In this document: positions 42,266 through 52,230 of the stretch, one piece after another
Layout: each line of letters starts with the position of its first letter
Position numbering within the stretch: position 1 is the stretch's first letter
DNA from: a bacterium
GTDB taxonomy: Bacteria > RBG-13-66-14
Reading direction: 5' to 3'
DNA: 64,000 nt
NCBI GenBank assembly: GCA_035528375.1
Contig: DATKYS010000132.1
Span: forward strand, 4,901-68,900
Made by a program: the position numbers and the translations under genes
The notes under the pieces: generated by a model
Seen by the model: only the letters and a program-made list of their open reading frames with translations
Told to the model about the DNA's origin: nothing
Database searches by the model: none

Positions 42266-42556
42266 ATGAAGTTCAAGCCTCTCGGAGACCGGATTCTGGT
42301 CAAGCGTCTCGTGGATGAGACCGAGAAAACCTCGGGCGGCATCATCATCCCCGACACGGCCAAGGAAAAACCCCAGCGCGGGAAGGTCGTTTCGCTGGGC
42401 GAGGGCAAGCGCACCGAGGAGGGCAACCTCCTCCCCATGCGCCTGAAGAAGGGCCAGGAGATTCTCTTCGGCAAGTACTCCGGCAACGAGGTCAAGATTG
42501 ACGGCGAGGAGTACATCATCATGCGCGAGGACGACGTCCTGGGCGTCATCGAGTAG
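42266..42556 (+). CDS. groES: Co-chaperonin GroES
   Basis: 96 residues. [13 protein letters not shown] at the N-terminus, the mobile loop [29 protein letters not shown] and [27 protein letters not shown] are standard GroES. GGAGGAGA lies 5-8 bases before the ATG. It forms the heptameric lid on GroEL. Same transcript as groEL, 58 bases apart. Confidence 0.98.
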   Translation: MKFKPLGDRILVKRLVDETEKTSGGIIIPDTAKEKPQRGKVVSLGEGKRTEEGNLLPMRLKKGQEILFGKYSGNEVKIDGEEYIIMREDDVLGVIE

Positions 42557-42560
42557 CTAA

Positions 42561-44243
<1,683 letters not shown>

Positions 44244-44266
44244 GTGTTCTGGCCGTATAAAAAAAA

Positions 44267-44293
44267 GAGGGCGGGATATTTCCCGCCCTTTTT
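44267..44293 (+). terminator. Intrinsic terminator of groESL
   Basis: AGGGCGGGA / TCCCGCCCT around TATT, followed by TTTT and preceded by an A-run, 24 bases after the groEL stop. Confidence 0.88.
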
Positions 44294-44310
44294 CGTGTTG
44301 TCGTGATTCT

Positions 44311-44428
44311 GTAGGGGCCGACCTTTAGGTCGGCCCGCTCCCCTATCCACGTGGGAGGTCTGCGAGGCACAGGGTCGGGGGTGAGGGCTGCCTCGTTAAA
44401 ACGGGCGGGTGTGGACACCCGCCCCTAC
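44311..44428. repeat. Two-palindrome intergenic repeat, copy 2 (split)
   Basis: GTAGGGGCCGACCTTTAGG-TCGGCCCGC at 44311-44338 and GGGCGGGTGTGGACACCC-GCCCCTAC at 44403-44428, the same parts as at 35433-35485, here with 64 extra bases between. The rest of the gap to 44561 is a mildly AT-rich stretch with nothing I can assign. Confidence 0.6.
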
Positions 44429-44561
44429 GTCAGCGCAACCGGGTTGAGGGCTTACGAATATTCTCCTCTACCGGTAAGTACCGTCGAATCTTTTTTTATT
44501 TTCCGAGGGAAATAAAGCCGCACCTATACAACCTAGGTCGTCTTCGATTCCCGGTTCCTGT

Positions 44562-45080
44562 TCAGGGGTATACGATCAGCCCCAGCCAGCCGGTCAGGCC
44601 CACGCCGGTCTCGATCGGCCCATTGCCAAAAAGGTTCCATTCACGGCCGGCGCCCACCGAGAGCTTCACGTCGGCCAACAGTGCCAGACCGTGGGCGATC
44701 TCCCACCGCCAGCCGCCGTCCAGGTTCATCTCCCACCAGGCGCGATCCAAACGCAGGTCCCAGTTGAACCACTGCCAGGTGAAGGGGTAGCTCATCCCGG
44801 CGCCGAAGCCGAAGCGCAACGCCTGCCGCCGGGCTATCTCGTAGTACCGGATGATGCCCAGGGTCATCCGGTTCACCGTGTTGAACTCGAAGTTTACGCC
44901 GTAGGTGAACTCGAGGGCGGCGCCGTCAGTGTCGAGGAAGATTTCCAGCCCGAAAGCCGTCCGCCAGCCACCGCCGGAAGGCCAGGTGTAGCCCTCCACG
45001 CCGCCGCGGATACCGGCGAAGGGCACCGCCGCCGCCCCGCAAGAAAGAAGGGAAAGGATGACGAAAATGCGCCGGGGCAT
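44562..45080 (-). CDS. Small outer-membrane beta-barrel protein, unknown
   Basis: 172 residues. Signal peptide 1-18 (IFVILSLLSCGAAAVP). Then alternating strands rich in Trp/Tyr/Phe: GGVEGYTW, TAFGLEIFL, ALEFTYGVNFEF, ALRFGFGAGMSYPF, WWEMNLDGGWRW, GVGLTGWLGLIVYP. About eight strands fit a small OmpA/OmpX-like barrel. Stop is downstream of a similar gene, whose stop lies 11 bases before this start, so both share a transcript. No family assigned. Confidence 0.68.
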   Translation of the reverse strand: MPRRIFVILSLLSCGAAAVPFAGIRGGVEGYTWPSGGGWRTAFGLEIFLDTDGAALEFTYGVNFEFNTVNRMTLGIIRYYEIARRQALRFGFGAGMSYPFTWQWFNWDLRLDRAWWEMNLDGGWRWEIAHGLALLADVKLSVGAGREWNLFGNGPIETGVGLTGWLGLIVYP

Positions 45081-45091
45081 CGCCCTCCGCC

Positions 45092-45715
45092 CTAGAAGTA
45101 GTAGTTAACGCCCAGGCCGATGGCCCAGTGGACGCTGCCCGCGAAGTCGAAGAAGGTCGTCGGCCGCAGGGCGAGGAAGTCCATGACGAAGACCTCTATC
45201 CCCCCGTTGATGTTGAAGCCCACGTTGGTCTTGTCGCCGTCGTGGTAGACCGGGTCGGCGTTGTCCTCGGGGTCGTCATCGCCGCGGTCCGCGTAATCGA
45301 AGGCCTTCCAGGAGCCCATGTCCAGGGCGATGCCCGCCCCCAGAAAGGCGGTGAACATCTCGCTCAGCGGAATGTTGTACTGGGCCCCCAGGTCCACGTG
45401 GATCATGTTGGTGTACTCGCCGAGGCCGAAATCCAGGCCCAGCTTCGCCGCCAGGTTTTCCGCGAAGTAGTACGCCCCGGAAACCCCGACCAGAAAGCCG
45501 CCGCCGTCGTGGCCGTAGCCGTTCACGGGCCAGGTCATGTAACCCAGCATCAGCCCGGCGGAAATGGCCCCGGGTTTGTGGAAGTTGCCCTCGGCGTCGG
45601 GGGTCGTGGGTGTGGTCGTCTCCTCTCCGTCGCCGGGGTCGTAGGTGACCTCCTCCCGGGCCGCGCTCGGGGCGAGCAAGGCCGTCAGCAGGCAGAAGAG
45701 CAGCATGTACCTCAT
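45092..45715 (-). CDS. Outer-membrane beta-barrel protein, unknown
   Basis: 207 residues from ATG 45715; a longer frame to 45763 crosses the promoter. Signal 1-18 (LLFCLLTALLAPSAA), a Thr/Glu/Pro spacer, then strands such as AGLMLGYMTW, FLVGVSGAYYF, KLGLDFGLGE, FTAFLGAGIAL and SVHWAIGLGVNYYF, the last with the terminal Phe of barrels. An Asp-rich loop (YADRGDDDPEDNADP) may bind metal. TG-C-TATACT upstream on the minus strand (45758-45766 region) could be its promoter. Paired with the smaller barrel. Confidence 0.68.
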   Translation of the reverse strand: MRYMLLFCLLTALLAPSAAREEVTYDPGDGEETTTPTTPDAEGNFHKPGAISAGLMLGYMTWPVNGYGHDGGGFLVGVSGAYYFAENLAAKLGLDFGLGEYTNMIHVDLGAQYNIPLSEMFTAFLGAGIALDMGSWKAFDYADRGDDDPEDNADPVYHDGDKTNVGFNINGGIEVFVMDFLALRPTTFFDFAGSVHWAIGLGVNYYF

Positions 45716-45792
45716 ATCGGCGTCCTCGGTTTGGGTTGAGAGGCTTTTAGGGCAGTATAGCACGGTGGGGCAACGTCTTACAATTCTTACCC

Positions 45793-45821
45793 TTGACTAA
45801 AAAACGTCAGCGGGCTAAACT
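45793..45821 (+). promoter_or_regulatory. Promoter of the TPR-to-argS operon
   Basis: TTGACT (45793-45798), 17-base spacer, TAAACT (45816-45821). Expected start near 45828, so translation must begin downstream of the in-frame GTG at 45825. Confidence 0.68.
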
Positions 45822-45854
45822 TCAGTGGGGTTCGGTGAAAAACGCTCCAGGGAG

Positions 45855-47021
45855 ATGTTCGCCCAAATGGCTAAACGTTTCCAGCTCGGACCGGAGATCG
45901 AGCGCTACACACAGCTCCTGGCGCGCGATCCCGATTCCCTAGCCTTCGTGCCCCTGGCGGACGCCTACCGCAAGAGCGGCCTCTTCGAGGAGTCCTTCGC
46001 GGTGCTCAAGCGGGGGATGGGCCGGCGTCCCGATTACATCCCCGCCAAGATAGTTTTAGGCAAGTGCTACCTGGACCTGGGCAACTACCCCAAGGCTGAG
46101 ACCACCTTTGAGGACATCCTGCGGTTGGACCGGGACAACCTCGTGGCGCTCTCCTCCATGGCCAACGTCAGGTTGCACCAGCGGCGCTACGGCGAGGCGG
46201 CCACCATCTACCGCCGCATCCTCGAACTCGACCCGTCCAACGACGCCGCGGCCCAGCAGTTGGCGAAACTGGAGGGCAAGGCCCTCTCGCAGAACCAGGG
46301 TGAGGTCATCGAGATAGACATTGAATCCACCGCGACGAAGATCCCGGCCACCGAGCCTCTCTCCGGCGAGATCGAGGAGGTCGAGGAGAGGCCTCCGGAC
46401 ACCCTCGACTTCGAGAACGTGATGCGGGCTGGATCCCTCCCCTCATCCCGGGAATCCGGCGAGGCTCTGCCGGTGACGGAGCCGCCCGTGGATGGACCGG
46501 AGGTCTCGGTGGGGGAATCCCGGGGAAGCGGCGATGGTGCTGATTCACCGCCGATCACCGGGAAGGCTGCGACCGGTGTGGAACCGGCTGACTCCGGCTC
46601 GAACGGCGAACCCACGGAGATAGATTTGGACCTCATCCCCCCGGTGGTGCCCCTCGACATCGTGGATGATGAGCCCCGGGAAACTGTCGCTGAAAAGGAC
46701 GTGGTTCCCCCGGACCCGTCGAAAGCCGGAGGGGAGAAGCCGGTGAGGCACGCCGGCGACGAGCCCGAAATCAATGTTGATGTGCCCGTGCCTCCGCCGC
46801 CCGACACCGAGGAACTGGCCCTCGTGGAACCGGAGCACGTCGAGGTGATGCCCGAAGACGAGGTGCCCCCGGAGATACCCCCGGTGAAGGACACGGCTCC
46901 GATTATTCCCACCGAAGAATCCGATAAACCCGCTTTCAAGACCTTCTCGAGCTGGCTCTCCGGCATGGCCGGACGGAAAGACGAAGAGGTAGAGGAAGAG
47001 GACAAAGGAGTCGAGCAGTGA
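45855..47021 (+). CDS. TPR protein with long acidic tail
   Basis: 388 residues if started at ATG 45855 (MFAQMAKRF); ATG 45867, which has AGGGAG 12 bases upstream, is the other choice. Residues about 15-140 hold four TPRs (IERYTQLLARDPDSLAFVPLADAYRKSG, VLGKCYLDLGNYPKAETTFEDIL, RYGEAATIYRRILELDPSN). The rest is low-complexity, Pro/Glu/Asp-rich, and ends with a conserved-looking segment FKTFSSWLSGMAGRK. It overlaps the roadblock gene by 4 bases, suggesting a scaffold for that protein; LC7 domains often pair with TPR partners. Confidence 0.82.
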   Translation: MFAQMAKRFQLGPEIERYTQLLARDPDSLAFVPLADAYRKSGLFEESFAVLKRGMGRRPDYIPAKIVLGKCYLDLGNYPKAETTFEDILRLDRDNLVALSSMANVRLHQRRYGEAATIYRRILELDPSNDAAAQQLAKLEGKALSQNQGEVIEIDIESTATKIPATEPLSGEIEEVEERPPDTLDFENVMRAGSLPSSRESGEALPVTEPPVDGPEVSVGESRGSGDGADSPPITGKAATGVEPADSGSNGEPTEIDLDLIPPVVPLDIVDDEPRETVAEKDVVPPDPSKAGGEKPVRHAGDEPEINVDVPVPPPPDTEELALVEPEHVEVMPEDEVPPEIPPVKDTAPIIPTEESDKPAFKTFSSWLSGMAGRKDEEVEEEDKGVEQ

Positions 47022-47374
47022 ATGAGGTCGTGGAAATCCTGAAACGCCTGCTCGTGGTCAAAGAGGTCAAGGTCGCCGTGGTGGTCGGGGAGGACGGGCT
47101 CGTGCTCGATTCCGCCGGCTCCGAGGAGGCCGACGTCGAGGCCATCGGGGCGATTTGCGCCAGCGGCTACCTCTCCTTCAAGCAGATCGGCGAGGAGCTC
47201 AACTACGGGGCCGTAGTCCAATCCGTCACCCGATTCCAGTCCGGCGTCATCGTCCTCTCCCGGCTGCCCAACCAGCTGACCCTGGCCGTGGTGGCGACGG
47301 AAAAGGCCAACCTGGCCAAGGTCTGGGACGCCACCGGCGGAATAATCACCGACATGGCGCGGCTGCTGCGTTAA
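47018..47374 (+). CDS. Roadblock/LC7-domain protein
   Basis: 118 residues, all one Robl_LC7 domain: MNEVVEILKRLLVVKEVKVAVVVGEDGLVLDSAG ... ICASGYLSFKQIGEELNYGAVVQSVTRF ... GVIVLSRLPNQLTLAVVATEKANLAKVWDATGG. Such proteins form dimers and, like MglB, regulate small GTPases or scaffold complexes. No MglA-like GTPase is seen in the window. Start overlaps the TPR gene (ATGA region), so the two are probably made together. Confidence 0.85.
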   Translation: MNEVVEILKRLLVVKEVKVAVVVGEDGLVLDSAGSEEADVEAIGAICASGYLSFKQIGEELNYGAVVQSVTRFQSGVIVLSRLPNQLTLAVVATEKANLAKVWDATGGIITDMARLLR

Positions 47375-47389
47375 GGACTCGCCGCGGAA

Positions 47390-47989
47390 TTGGATTATCA
47401 AACCCGACTCATCGAGGCCGCTCTGGCTGCCCTGGACGAGCGCCGGGGCGGCCATGTGCTGAGGACCGCCCAGGTCGCCGCCGGGCTTTCCCCGGGGATG
47501 GAGGGAAGGTTCCGCGAGCTCTCCCTGCCGGACGAGGAACCGGTCGCCGGTGTGCCGCTGTCCTCGCGGGCCTATCTGGCCGGCATCCTGCACGATTCAC
47601 ACCGCGACGGCTCCGGCCCCACACCCGATTTCCCCCTGGACGAGATTGAGGCGCGCTACCCCTGGAAGCTCGCCCACGCCGCCCTGGCGGCCCAGTTCGC
47701 CTACGATGGGGGACTGCGCGACGCGGGCGTGCTCTTCGCCGTCCGGTACCACACCATCGGCCACCCCTCGCCGACGCCGCTTCTGTGCTCCCTGATGCTG
47801 GCCGACGCAATCGAGCCGGGCCGCGCGCACGAGGGCGTGGAGGAGATTCGAGAAACCGCCGGGCGCGACCCCGTCGCCGCCCTGGTTAAGCGTCTGAAGA
47901 GCACCACCGGTTTCGTCGCCGCTCAGGGGCTCGAGGTCCACCCGAACGCCCTGGCCCAGATAGCGACCCTGGAACGGGCTTTAAAATGA
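47390..47989 (+). CDS. YqeK-like HD-domain hydrolase
   Basis: 199 residues from TTG 47390. HD landmarks: GHVLRTAQVAAGL, AGILHDSHRD (metal His-Asp), KLAHAALAAQ, FAVRYHTIGHPSPTPLLCSLMLADAIEPGR. The pairing with rsfS is typical of YqeK, which cleaves Ap4A symmetrically. Here the NadD gene usually found beside YqeK is absent. It overlaps rsfS by 4 bases. An extra insertion after GLSPGMEGRF differs from B. subtilis YqeK. Confidence 0.82.
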   Translation: MDYQTRLIEAALAALDERRGGHVLRTAQVAAGLSPGMEGRFRELSLPDEEPVAGVPLSSRAYLAGILHDSHRDGSGPTPDFPLDEIEARYPWKLAHAALAAQFAYDGGLRDAGVLFAVRYHTIGHPSPTPLLCSLMLADAIEPGRAHEGVEEIRETAGRDPVAALVKRLKSTTGFVAAQGLEVHPNALAQIATLERALK

Positions 47990-48354
47990 GCACCACCCGG
48001 AAATCACCGCCCGAGGGAGAGGAGCTGGTCCGCCTCATCGCGCTCTGCCTCGACGAGGGCAAAGCGGAGGAGGTCGTCGCCCTCGACCTTAGGGGTATCG
48101 GGGCGATGAGCGACTATTTCGTCATCGCTTCGGGTGTCACCGACAACCACGTCCGGGCGCTGTGCGAGCGAATCGAGCGCGACCTCGTCCCGAAGGGCGC
48201 CAAGCCGCTCCATCGCGAGGGGCTCGAGACCTGTAACTGGGTTCTCTTGGACTACTTCGAGGTGGTCGTGCACGTCTTCCGTCGCCCGGTGCGGCGGTAT
48301 TACGACCTGGAGCGGCTCTGGGGCGACGCGCCGGCGCTGGAGCTGGGACTTTAA
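47986..48354 (+). CDS. rsfS: Ribosome silencing factor RsfS
   Basis: 122 residues. LVRLIALCLDEGKAEEVVALDLRGIGAMSDYFVIASGVTDNHVRALCERIE and WVLLDYFEVVVHVFRRPVRRYYDLERLWGDA are the family blocks. It binds ribosomal L14 and blocks subunit joining in starvation. Its TAA is followed without a gap by the GTG of rlmH, so translation re-initiates. Confidence 0.95.
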   Translation: MSTTRKSPPEGEELVRLIALCLDEGKAEEVVALDLRGIGAMSDYFVIASGVTDNHVRALCERIERDLVPKGAKPLHREGLETCNWVLLDYFEVVVHVFRRPVRRYYDLERLWGDAPALELGL

Positions 48355-48822
48355 GTGTTCACCGTCCGGCTGCTCACCGTCTCCCCGACGCGGCGCGATT
48401 TCGTCCGCGACGGGCTCGCATTCTACATCGAGCGCCTGAACCGCTTCTGCAATTTTCATCTGGTGGAGGTGCGTGAAGTTCCCCTGAAGGAGGGGGAGAA
48501 GGGGGGGGCGGAATGGGCCCGCCGGCGGGCCGCGGTCGCCCTGGCCGCCAAGCGCGCGGGGGGATTCGCCTCCGTTCAGGTGGATCCGCGGGGGCGGCAG
48601 CTCTCCAGCGAGGAGTTCGCGAAATGGCTCGACGGGGCAAGGCGGACTAAGCCGGGCCTGGACGTCATTCTCGGCGGAGCCGCGGGGCTGGAGCCGATGA
48701 AGGTGGACCTCATGCTTTCCCTCGGACCGTGGACGCTGCCCCACGAGCTGGCGCGCCTGGTGGTCATCGAAGGGCTCTACCGCACTTTCACCATCCTCAC
48801 CGGACACCCGTACCACAAATGA
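48355..48822 (+). CDS. rlmH: 23S rRNA (pseudouridine-1915-N3)-methyltransferase
   Basis: 155 residues from a GTG directly abutting the rsfS stop. SPOUT motifs: FTVRLLTVSPTRRDFVRDGLAFYIERLNRF at the N-terminus, DVILGGAAGLEP, SLGPWTLPHELARLVVIEGLYRTFTILTGHPYHK at the knot, ending in the diagnostic Y-H-K. RlmH methylates Psi1915 in helix 69. Adjacent to rsfS as in many bacteria. Confidence 0.96.
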   Translation: MFTVRLLTVSPTRRDFVRDGLAFYIERLNRFCNFHLVEVREVPLKEGEKGGAEWARRRAAVALAAKRAGGFASVQVDPRGRQLSSEEFAKWLDGARRTKPGLDVILGGAAGLEPMKVDLMLSLGPWTLPHELARLVVIEGLYRTFTILTGHPYHK

Positions 48823-48826
48823 TTTT

Positions 48827-50656
48827 ATGCCTCTGGAAGATTTAAAGAAAAGCCTGTCGGCGATAATCGGCAAAACGGCCGAGGGGCTCTTCGACCTCCC
48901 GGACGGCCCGCCCGCCTTCGACCTCTCGCCCTCGGCGGAGCCGAAATTCGGGCACTTCGCCTGCAACCTGGCGTTGCAGCTCGCCGGTCCGCTGAAGCGC
49001 AGCCCGCGGCAGATTGGCGAGGCATTGGCCGGAGAGTTGGAGAAGGTTTTTGGGGATTTGGTGGAGCGGATCGAGGTCGCCGGGCCGGGTTTTTTGAACT
49101 TCCACCTCGCCGCCGGGGCGCAGGCCGAGCCGGTGAAGTCCATTCTCGCGGAAGAGAAGCCCTTCCTCTGGCCCGCCGAGAAGCCGCTAAAGATCAACTT
49201 GGAGTACGTGAGCGCCAACCCGACGGGTCCGCTGCTGGTGGTGAACGGCCGCGCCGCGGCCCTGGGCAGCGCGTTGGCGAAAATCCTCGTATCGGTGGGC
49301 CACCAGGTCACGGAAGAGTATTTCGTCAACGATGCTGGTAGCCAAGTGGTCGAGTTCGGCAAGAGCGTGTTCCGGGAGAATAGGGACAAGTATCGTAAGG
49401 CTGGATATGAGATACCAAATAATGTTTATGATTTGGGTAACGAGGGAGGCTATGCAGGTGATACTACTTCTGATGTAGCTGACACTGTTTATAAGAGCTT
49501 TATAGAAGAATACATGGCGACTACGCGAAAAATGATCTTTGACGAAAAAGCATATATAGATGAAGTAAATAACAGTGTAGTTGCTCAGCTGGAAAAGCAA
49601 CAAATTACATTAAAACGATTTGGTTGTTTGTTCCAACAGTTTTATAAAGAGCACTATCTCTACTTCCCATCGGTTCGTCCATCCTATAGGAGCGTACTTG
49701 AAAATTATATTTTAAACGATGAATTATACATTGAGCGACTTCCAGGCCCAATTCGGGATGCCCTTTACCTACTTAAAGAGCTACGGATCGCCTACGAGTC
49801 CGAGGGCGCGGTCTGGCTCAGGACCACCGACTACGGCGACGAGAAGGACCGCGTCATCGTCCGCTCCAACGGCAAGCCGACCTATCTCCTCACCGACATC
49901 GCCTACCACCTGGACAAGTGGGAACGGCTCGGCGGGGACGAGTCGGGACGCCTGATGATTGACATCTGGGGACCGGACCACCACGGCCACATCCTCCCCA
50001 CCAAGGCCGGCCTCCAGGCCGCCGGCATCCCGCCGGACAGGCTGGAGGTTTTAATCTCCGGTTGGGTGACGCTCAAACGCGGCGGCGAAATCGTCTCCAT
50101 GAGCAAGCGCAAGGGGAACATCGTCACCCTGGACGAGCTTCTGGACGAGGTCGGGGTGGACGTGGCGCGGTACATGTTCCTCGAGCGCTCGCCCGAGGCG
50201 CACCTGGACTTCGACCTGGACCTGGCCGTCCAGCAGTCCTCGGAGAACCCGGCGTACTACATCCAGTACGCCCACGCGCGCATCGAGAGCATCTTCTCCG
50301 TGGCCCGGGAGGAAGGTTTTAGCGAGGATGAGCTTGGCGATGCCTCACTGGCGGAAGCCGACCTGACGCCCCTCTTTACCGACGACGACGCGGGCGAGCG
50401 TCAGCGGGAACTCCTGCGGCAGATAATCTTCTACCCCGGCGTGGTCGCGGGCGCCGCGGCGGGCTACGCCCCCCAGCGCGTGACCGCCTATCTGCACAAC
50501 CTGGCCGGCGTCTTCCACCCGTACTACAAGAAGGTCAAGGTGCTGGTGGAGGAACGGGGGACGGCGCTGGCGCGGCTCGCTTTATGCCGGTCGTTGCAGA
50601 AAATCCTGGCCCACGGGCTCGGCCTGTTGGGCATATCGGCCCCCGAGTCCATGTAG
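48827..50656 (+). CDS. argS: Arginyl-tRNA synthetase with altered HIGH motif and AT-rich patch
   Basis: 609 residues. N-terminal tRNA-binding domain (1-110), class I core starting INLEYVSANPTGPL, KMSKS-type EIVSMSKRKGNIVTL and C-terminal anticodon domain (AGAAAGYAPQRVTAYLHNLAGVFHPYY). The usual H-(I/V)-G-H after N-P-T-G-P-L is L-V-V-N in P-L-L-V-V-N-G-R-A, and the following VNDAGSQVVEFGKSVF is partly unlike the norm. Positions 49380-49790 are sharply AT-rich (codons 185-320), covering an extended connective segment. No stop or frameshift, and KMSKS and downstream blocks (TTDYGDEKDRV, IWGPDHHGHI) are intact. Fifth of a tight operon, 4 bases after rlmH. Confidence 0.9.
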   Translation: MPLEDLKKSLSAIIGKTAEGLFDLPDGPPAFDLSPSAEPKFGHFACNLALQLAGPLKRSPRQIGEALAGELEKVFGDLVERIEVAGPGFLNFHLAAGAQAEPVKSILAEEKPFLWPAEKPLKINLEYVSANPTGPLLVVNGRAAALGSALAKILVSVGHQVTEEYFVNDAGSQVVEFGKSVFRENRDKYRKAGYEIPNNVYDLGNEGGYAGDTTSDVADTVYKSFIEEYMATTRKMIFDEKAYIDEVNNSVVAQLEKQQITLKRFGCLFQQFYKEHYLYFPSVRPSYRSVLENYILNDELYIERLPGPIRDALYLLKELRIAYESEGAVWLRTTDYGDEKDRVIVRSNGKPTYLLTDIAYHLDKWERLGGDESGRLMIDIWGPDHHGHILPTKAGLQAAGIPPDRLEVLISGWVTLKRGGEIVSMSKRKGNIVTLDELLDEVGVDVARYMFLERSPEAHLDFDLDLAVQQSSENPAYYIQYAHARIESIFSVAREEGFSEDELGDASLAEADLTPLFTDDDAGERQRELLRQIIFYPGVVAGAAAGYAPQRVTAYLHNLAGVFHPYYKKVKVLVEERGTALARLALCRSLQKILAHGLGLLGISAPESM

Positions 50657-50698
50657 CGGCGGTCCGCGGACTGGTTTATACTGGTTCCGAGGGAACCC

Positions 50699-51595
50699 AT
50701 GCGGAAACTTTACGGCTTGATCCGGCTGATGCGGCCCAGGCAGTGGCTGAAGAACGTCGTCGTCTTCGCCGGCGTCGTGTTCGCGCAGCTTTACACCTCC
50801 CCGGCGGCGCTTCTGCGGTCCCTGGAGGCCTTCGGCATCTTCTGCCTCCTTTCGGGGGCGGTTTACGCCCTCAACGACGCCGTGGACGCCGAGCGCGACC
50901 GCTCGCACCCACACAAGAAAAACCGCCCGGTCGCCTCGGGCTTGGTGCCCCGGTCGCTGGCCTACTCCTGGTCCATCGTTCTGGCCGCCGGGGGGCTCCT
51001 GGCGGCCTGGACGGTCACGGAGGGCTTCCTCATCGTCGGCGCCGTTTACCTCGGCCTGAACCTGATTTATAGCTTCTGGGCCAAGAAGGTGGTCATCCTC
51101 GACGTCCTCCTCGTCGCCTTCGGCTTCGTACTGCGGGCCATCGGCGGCGTGGAGGCGCTGGTGGACTTTTCGCCGGGCCTGAAGTCCTCCCCCTGGTTCC
51201 TGGCGGTGACGCTCTTTTTGGCGCTCTTCCTGGCCCTGGAGAAGCGCCGGGCCGAGCTCACGTCCCTGGCCGAAGGCGCGGAGAGCCACCGCAAGACCCT
51301 GAGCGAGTACTCCACGCGCCTGTTGGACCAGATGTCCGCCGTGGTCACGACCGCCACCGTGGTGGCCTACAGCCTCTACACCCTCTGGCCCTCGACCGTG
51401 GAGCGGTTCGGGACCGAGGGGCTCGTCTACACGGTCCCCCTCGTTCTCTACGGCGTCTTCCGCTACCTCTACGACGTGGAGCAGCGGCGGCTGGGCGGCA
51501 ACCCCTCGGCCATCCTCTCCAAGGACGTTTCGCTTTTGGTGGACGTTTTACTATGGGCCGCGGCGGTGGTGCTCATCATCCACTTCAAGCCGTAG
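50699..51595 (+). CDS. UbiA-type prenyl-phosphate phosphoribosyltransferase
   Basis: 298 residues, about 8-9 membrane helices. RLMRPRQWLKNVVVFAGVVFAQ and LNDAVDAERDRSHPHKKNRPVASG carry the first Asp-rich motif (N-D-A-x-D-x-x-x-D); the second is DVLLVAFGFVLRAIGG. These match decaprenyl-phosphate phosphoribosyltransferases (UbiA group), which transfer PRPP to a lipid carrier for arabinan-type sugars; other polyprenyltransferases are possible. A TATACT (50677-50682) upstream may be its -10. A terminator follows. Confidence 0.85.
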   Translation: MRKLYGLIRLMRPRQWLKNVVVFAGVVFAQLYTSPAALLRSLEAFGIFCLLSGAVYALNDAVDAERDRSHPHKKNRPVASGLVPRSLAYSWSIVLAAGGLLAAWTVTEGFLIVGAVYLGLNLIYSFWAKKVVILDVLLVAFGFVLRAIGGVEALVDFSPGLKSSPWFLAVTLFLALFLALEKRRAELTSLAEGAESHRKTLSEYSTRLLDQMSAVVTTATVVAYSLYTLWPSTVERFGTEGLVYTVPLVLYGVFRYLYDVEQRRLGGNPSAILSKDVSLLVDVLLWAAAVVLIIHFKP

Positions 51596-51604
51596 TTTTA
51601 ACGA

Positions 51605-51628
51605 AAGGCGGGCCCGGCCCGCCTTTTT
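51605..51628. terminator. Intrinsic terminator, shared by convergent genes
   Basis: AAGGCGGGC / GCCCGCCTTTTT around CCG. Confidence 0.8.
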
Positions 51629-51644
51629 AAAAACCCGCGAACGG

Positions 51645-52154
51645 TCAGTCCTCCATCGTCCACTGGTTGATGCCGAACCAGTGGCCGGTGTTGTTGATGT
51701 AATCGAGCTGTGACCTGAGCAGCTCGAAGTGACCCTCCTCCATCTGGGCGAGGTTTTTAAAGGTCTCGCGGACGGTGGCATCGTCGGCCTTGCGCGACCA
51801 CTCGGTGTAATAGTCTATGGCTTCCCGCTCCAGGTTAATGGCCGTCTTGATGGCGTGGAGCTCGTTGGCGCCCTCGGCCCCGGCGGTCCTCTTCGCCACC
51901 GAATCGAGTTTCGGGACGAGCTCCGCAATCTCCGTCTGCGAGATTTCTATCGGCTCGATGGGCTTCCCGGCGAAGGCGTCGTTGAACTGCCGCCGCAGAA
52001 TCTCGTAGTGGTCCACCTCCTCCCGGGCCAGGGTGATGAACATGTTCTTGCCGGTCTCGTCCCTGGTCTGCCGGGCGAACTCCAGATAGGTGGTGAAACC
52101 GGTTATCTCGGCCTCTATGGCCTGGGCGAGCACCTGTGCCACGGTTTTGCTCAA
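51645..52154 (-). CDS. Rubrerythrin-like ferritin family protein
   Basis: 169 residues. Diiron ligand motifs in four helices: AIEAEITGFTTYLEFA, LAREEVDHYEILRRQ (E-x-x-H), INLEREAIDYYTEW, LAQMEEGHFELLRSQLD (E-x-x-H). No rubredoxin domain is present. Members reduce peroxide or store iron in anaerobes. The palindrome at 52205-52224 lies just upstream of its start. Confidence 0.87.
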   Translation of the reverse strand: MSKTVAQVLAQAIEAEITGFTTYLEFARQTRDETGKNMFITLAREEVDHYEILRRQFNDAFAGKPIEPIEISQTEIAELVPKLDSVAKRTAGAEGANELHAIKTAINLEREAIDYYTEWSRKADDATVRETFKNLAQMEEGHFELLRSQLDYINNTGHWFGINQWTMED

Positions 52155-52204
52155 GGGTGCCTCCTGCGCTGGGTCGTTGATTATCGTCGTCTATCTCGTG
52201 CCGG

Positions 52205-52224
52205 CAAGGGGCTTAAACCCCTTG
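52205..52224. repeat. 20-bp palindrome, intergenic repeat copy 3
   Basis: CAAGGGGCTTAAACCCCTTG, one base off a perfect palindrome and one base from the copy at 3657. Between the ferritin start and the ychF stop. Confidence 0.68.
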
Positions 52225-52230
52225 TCTCCT

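Noticed and set aside
49380-49790. Intein or intron inside argS
   Set aside because: The AT-rich stretch codes in frame and lies in the connective part of the synthetase; no splice or intein motifs are present.
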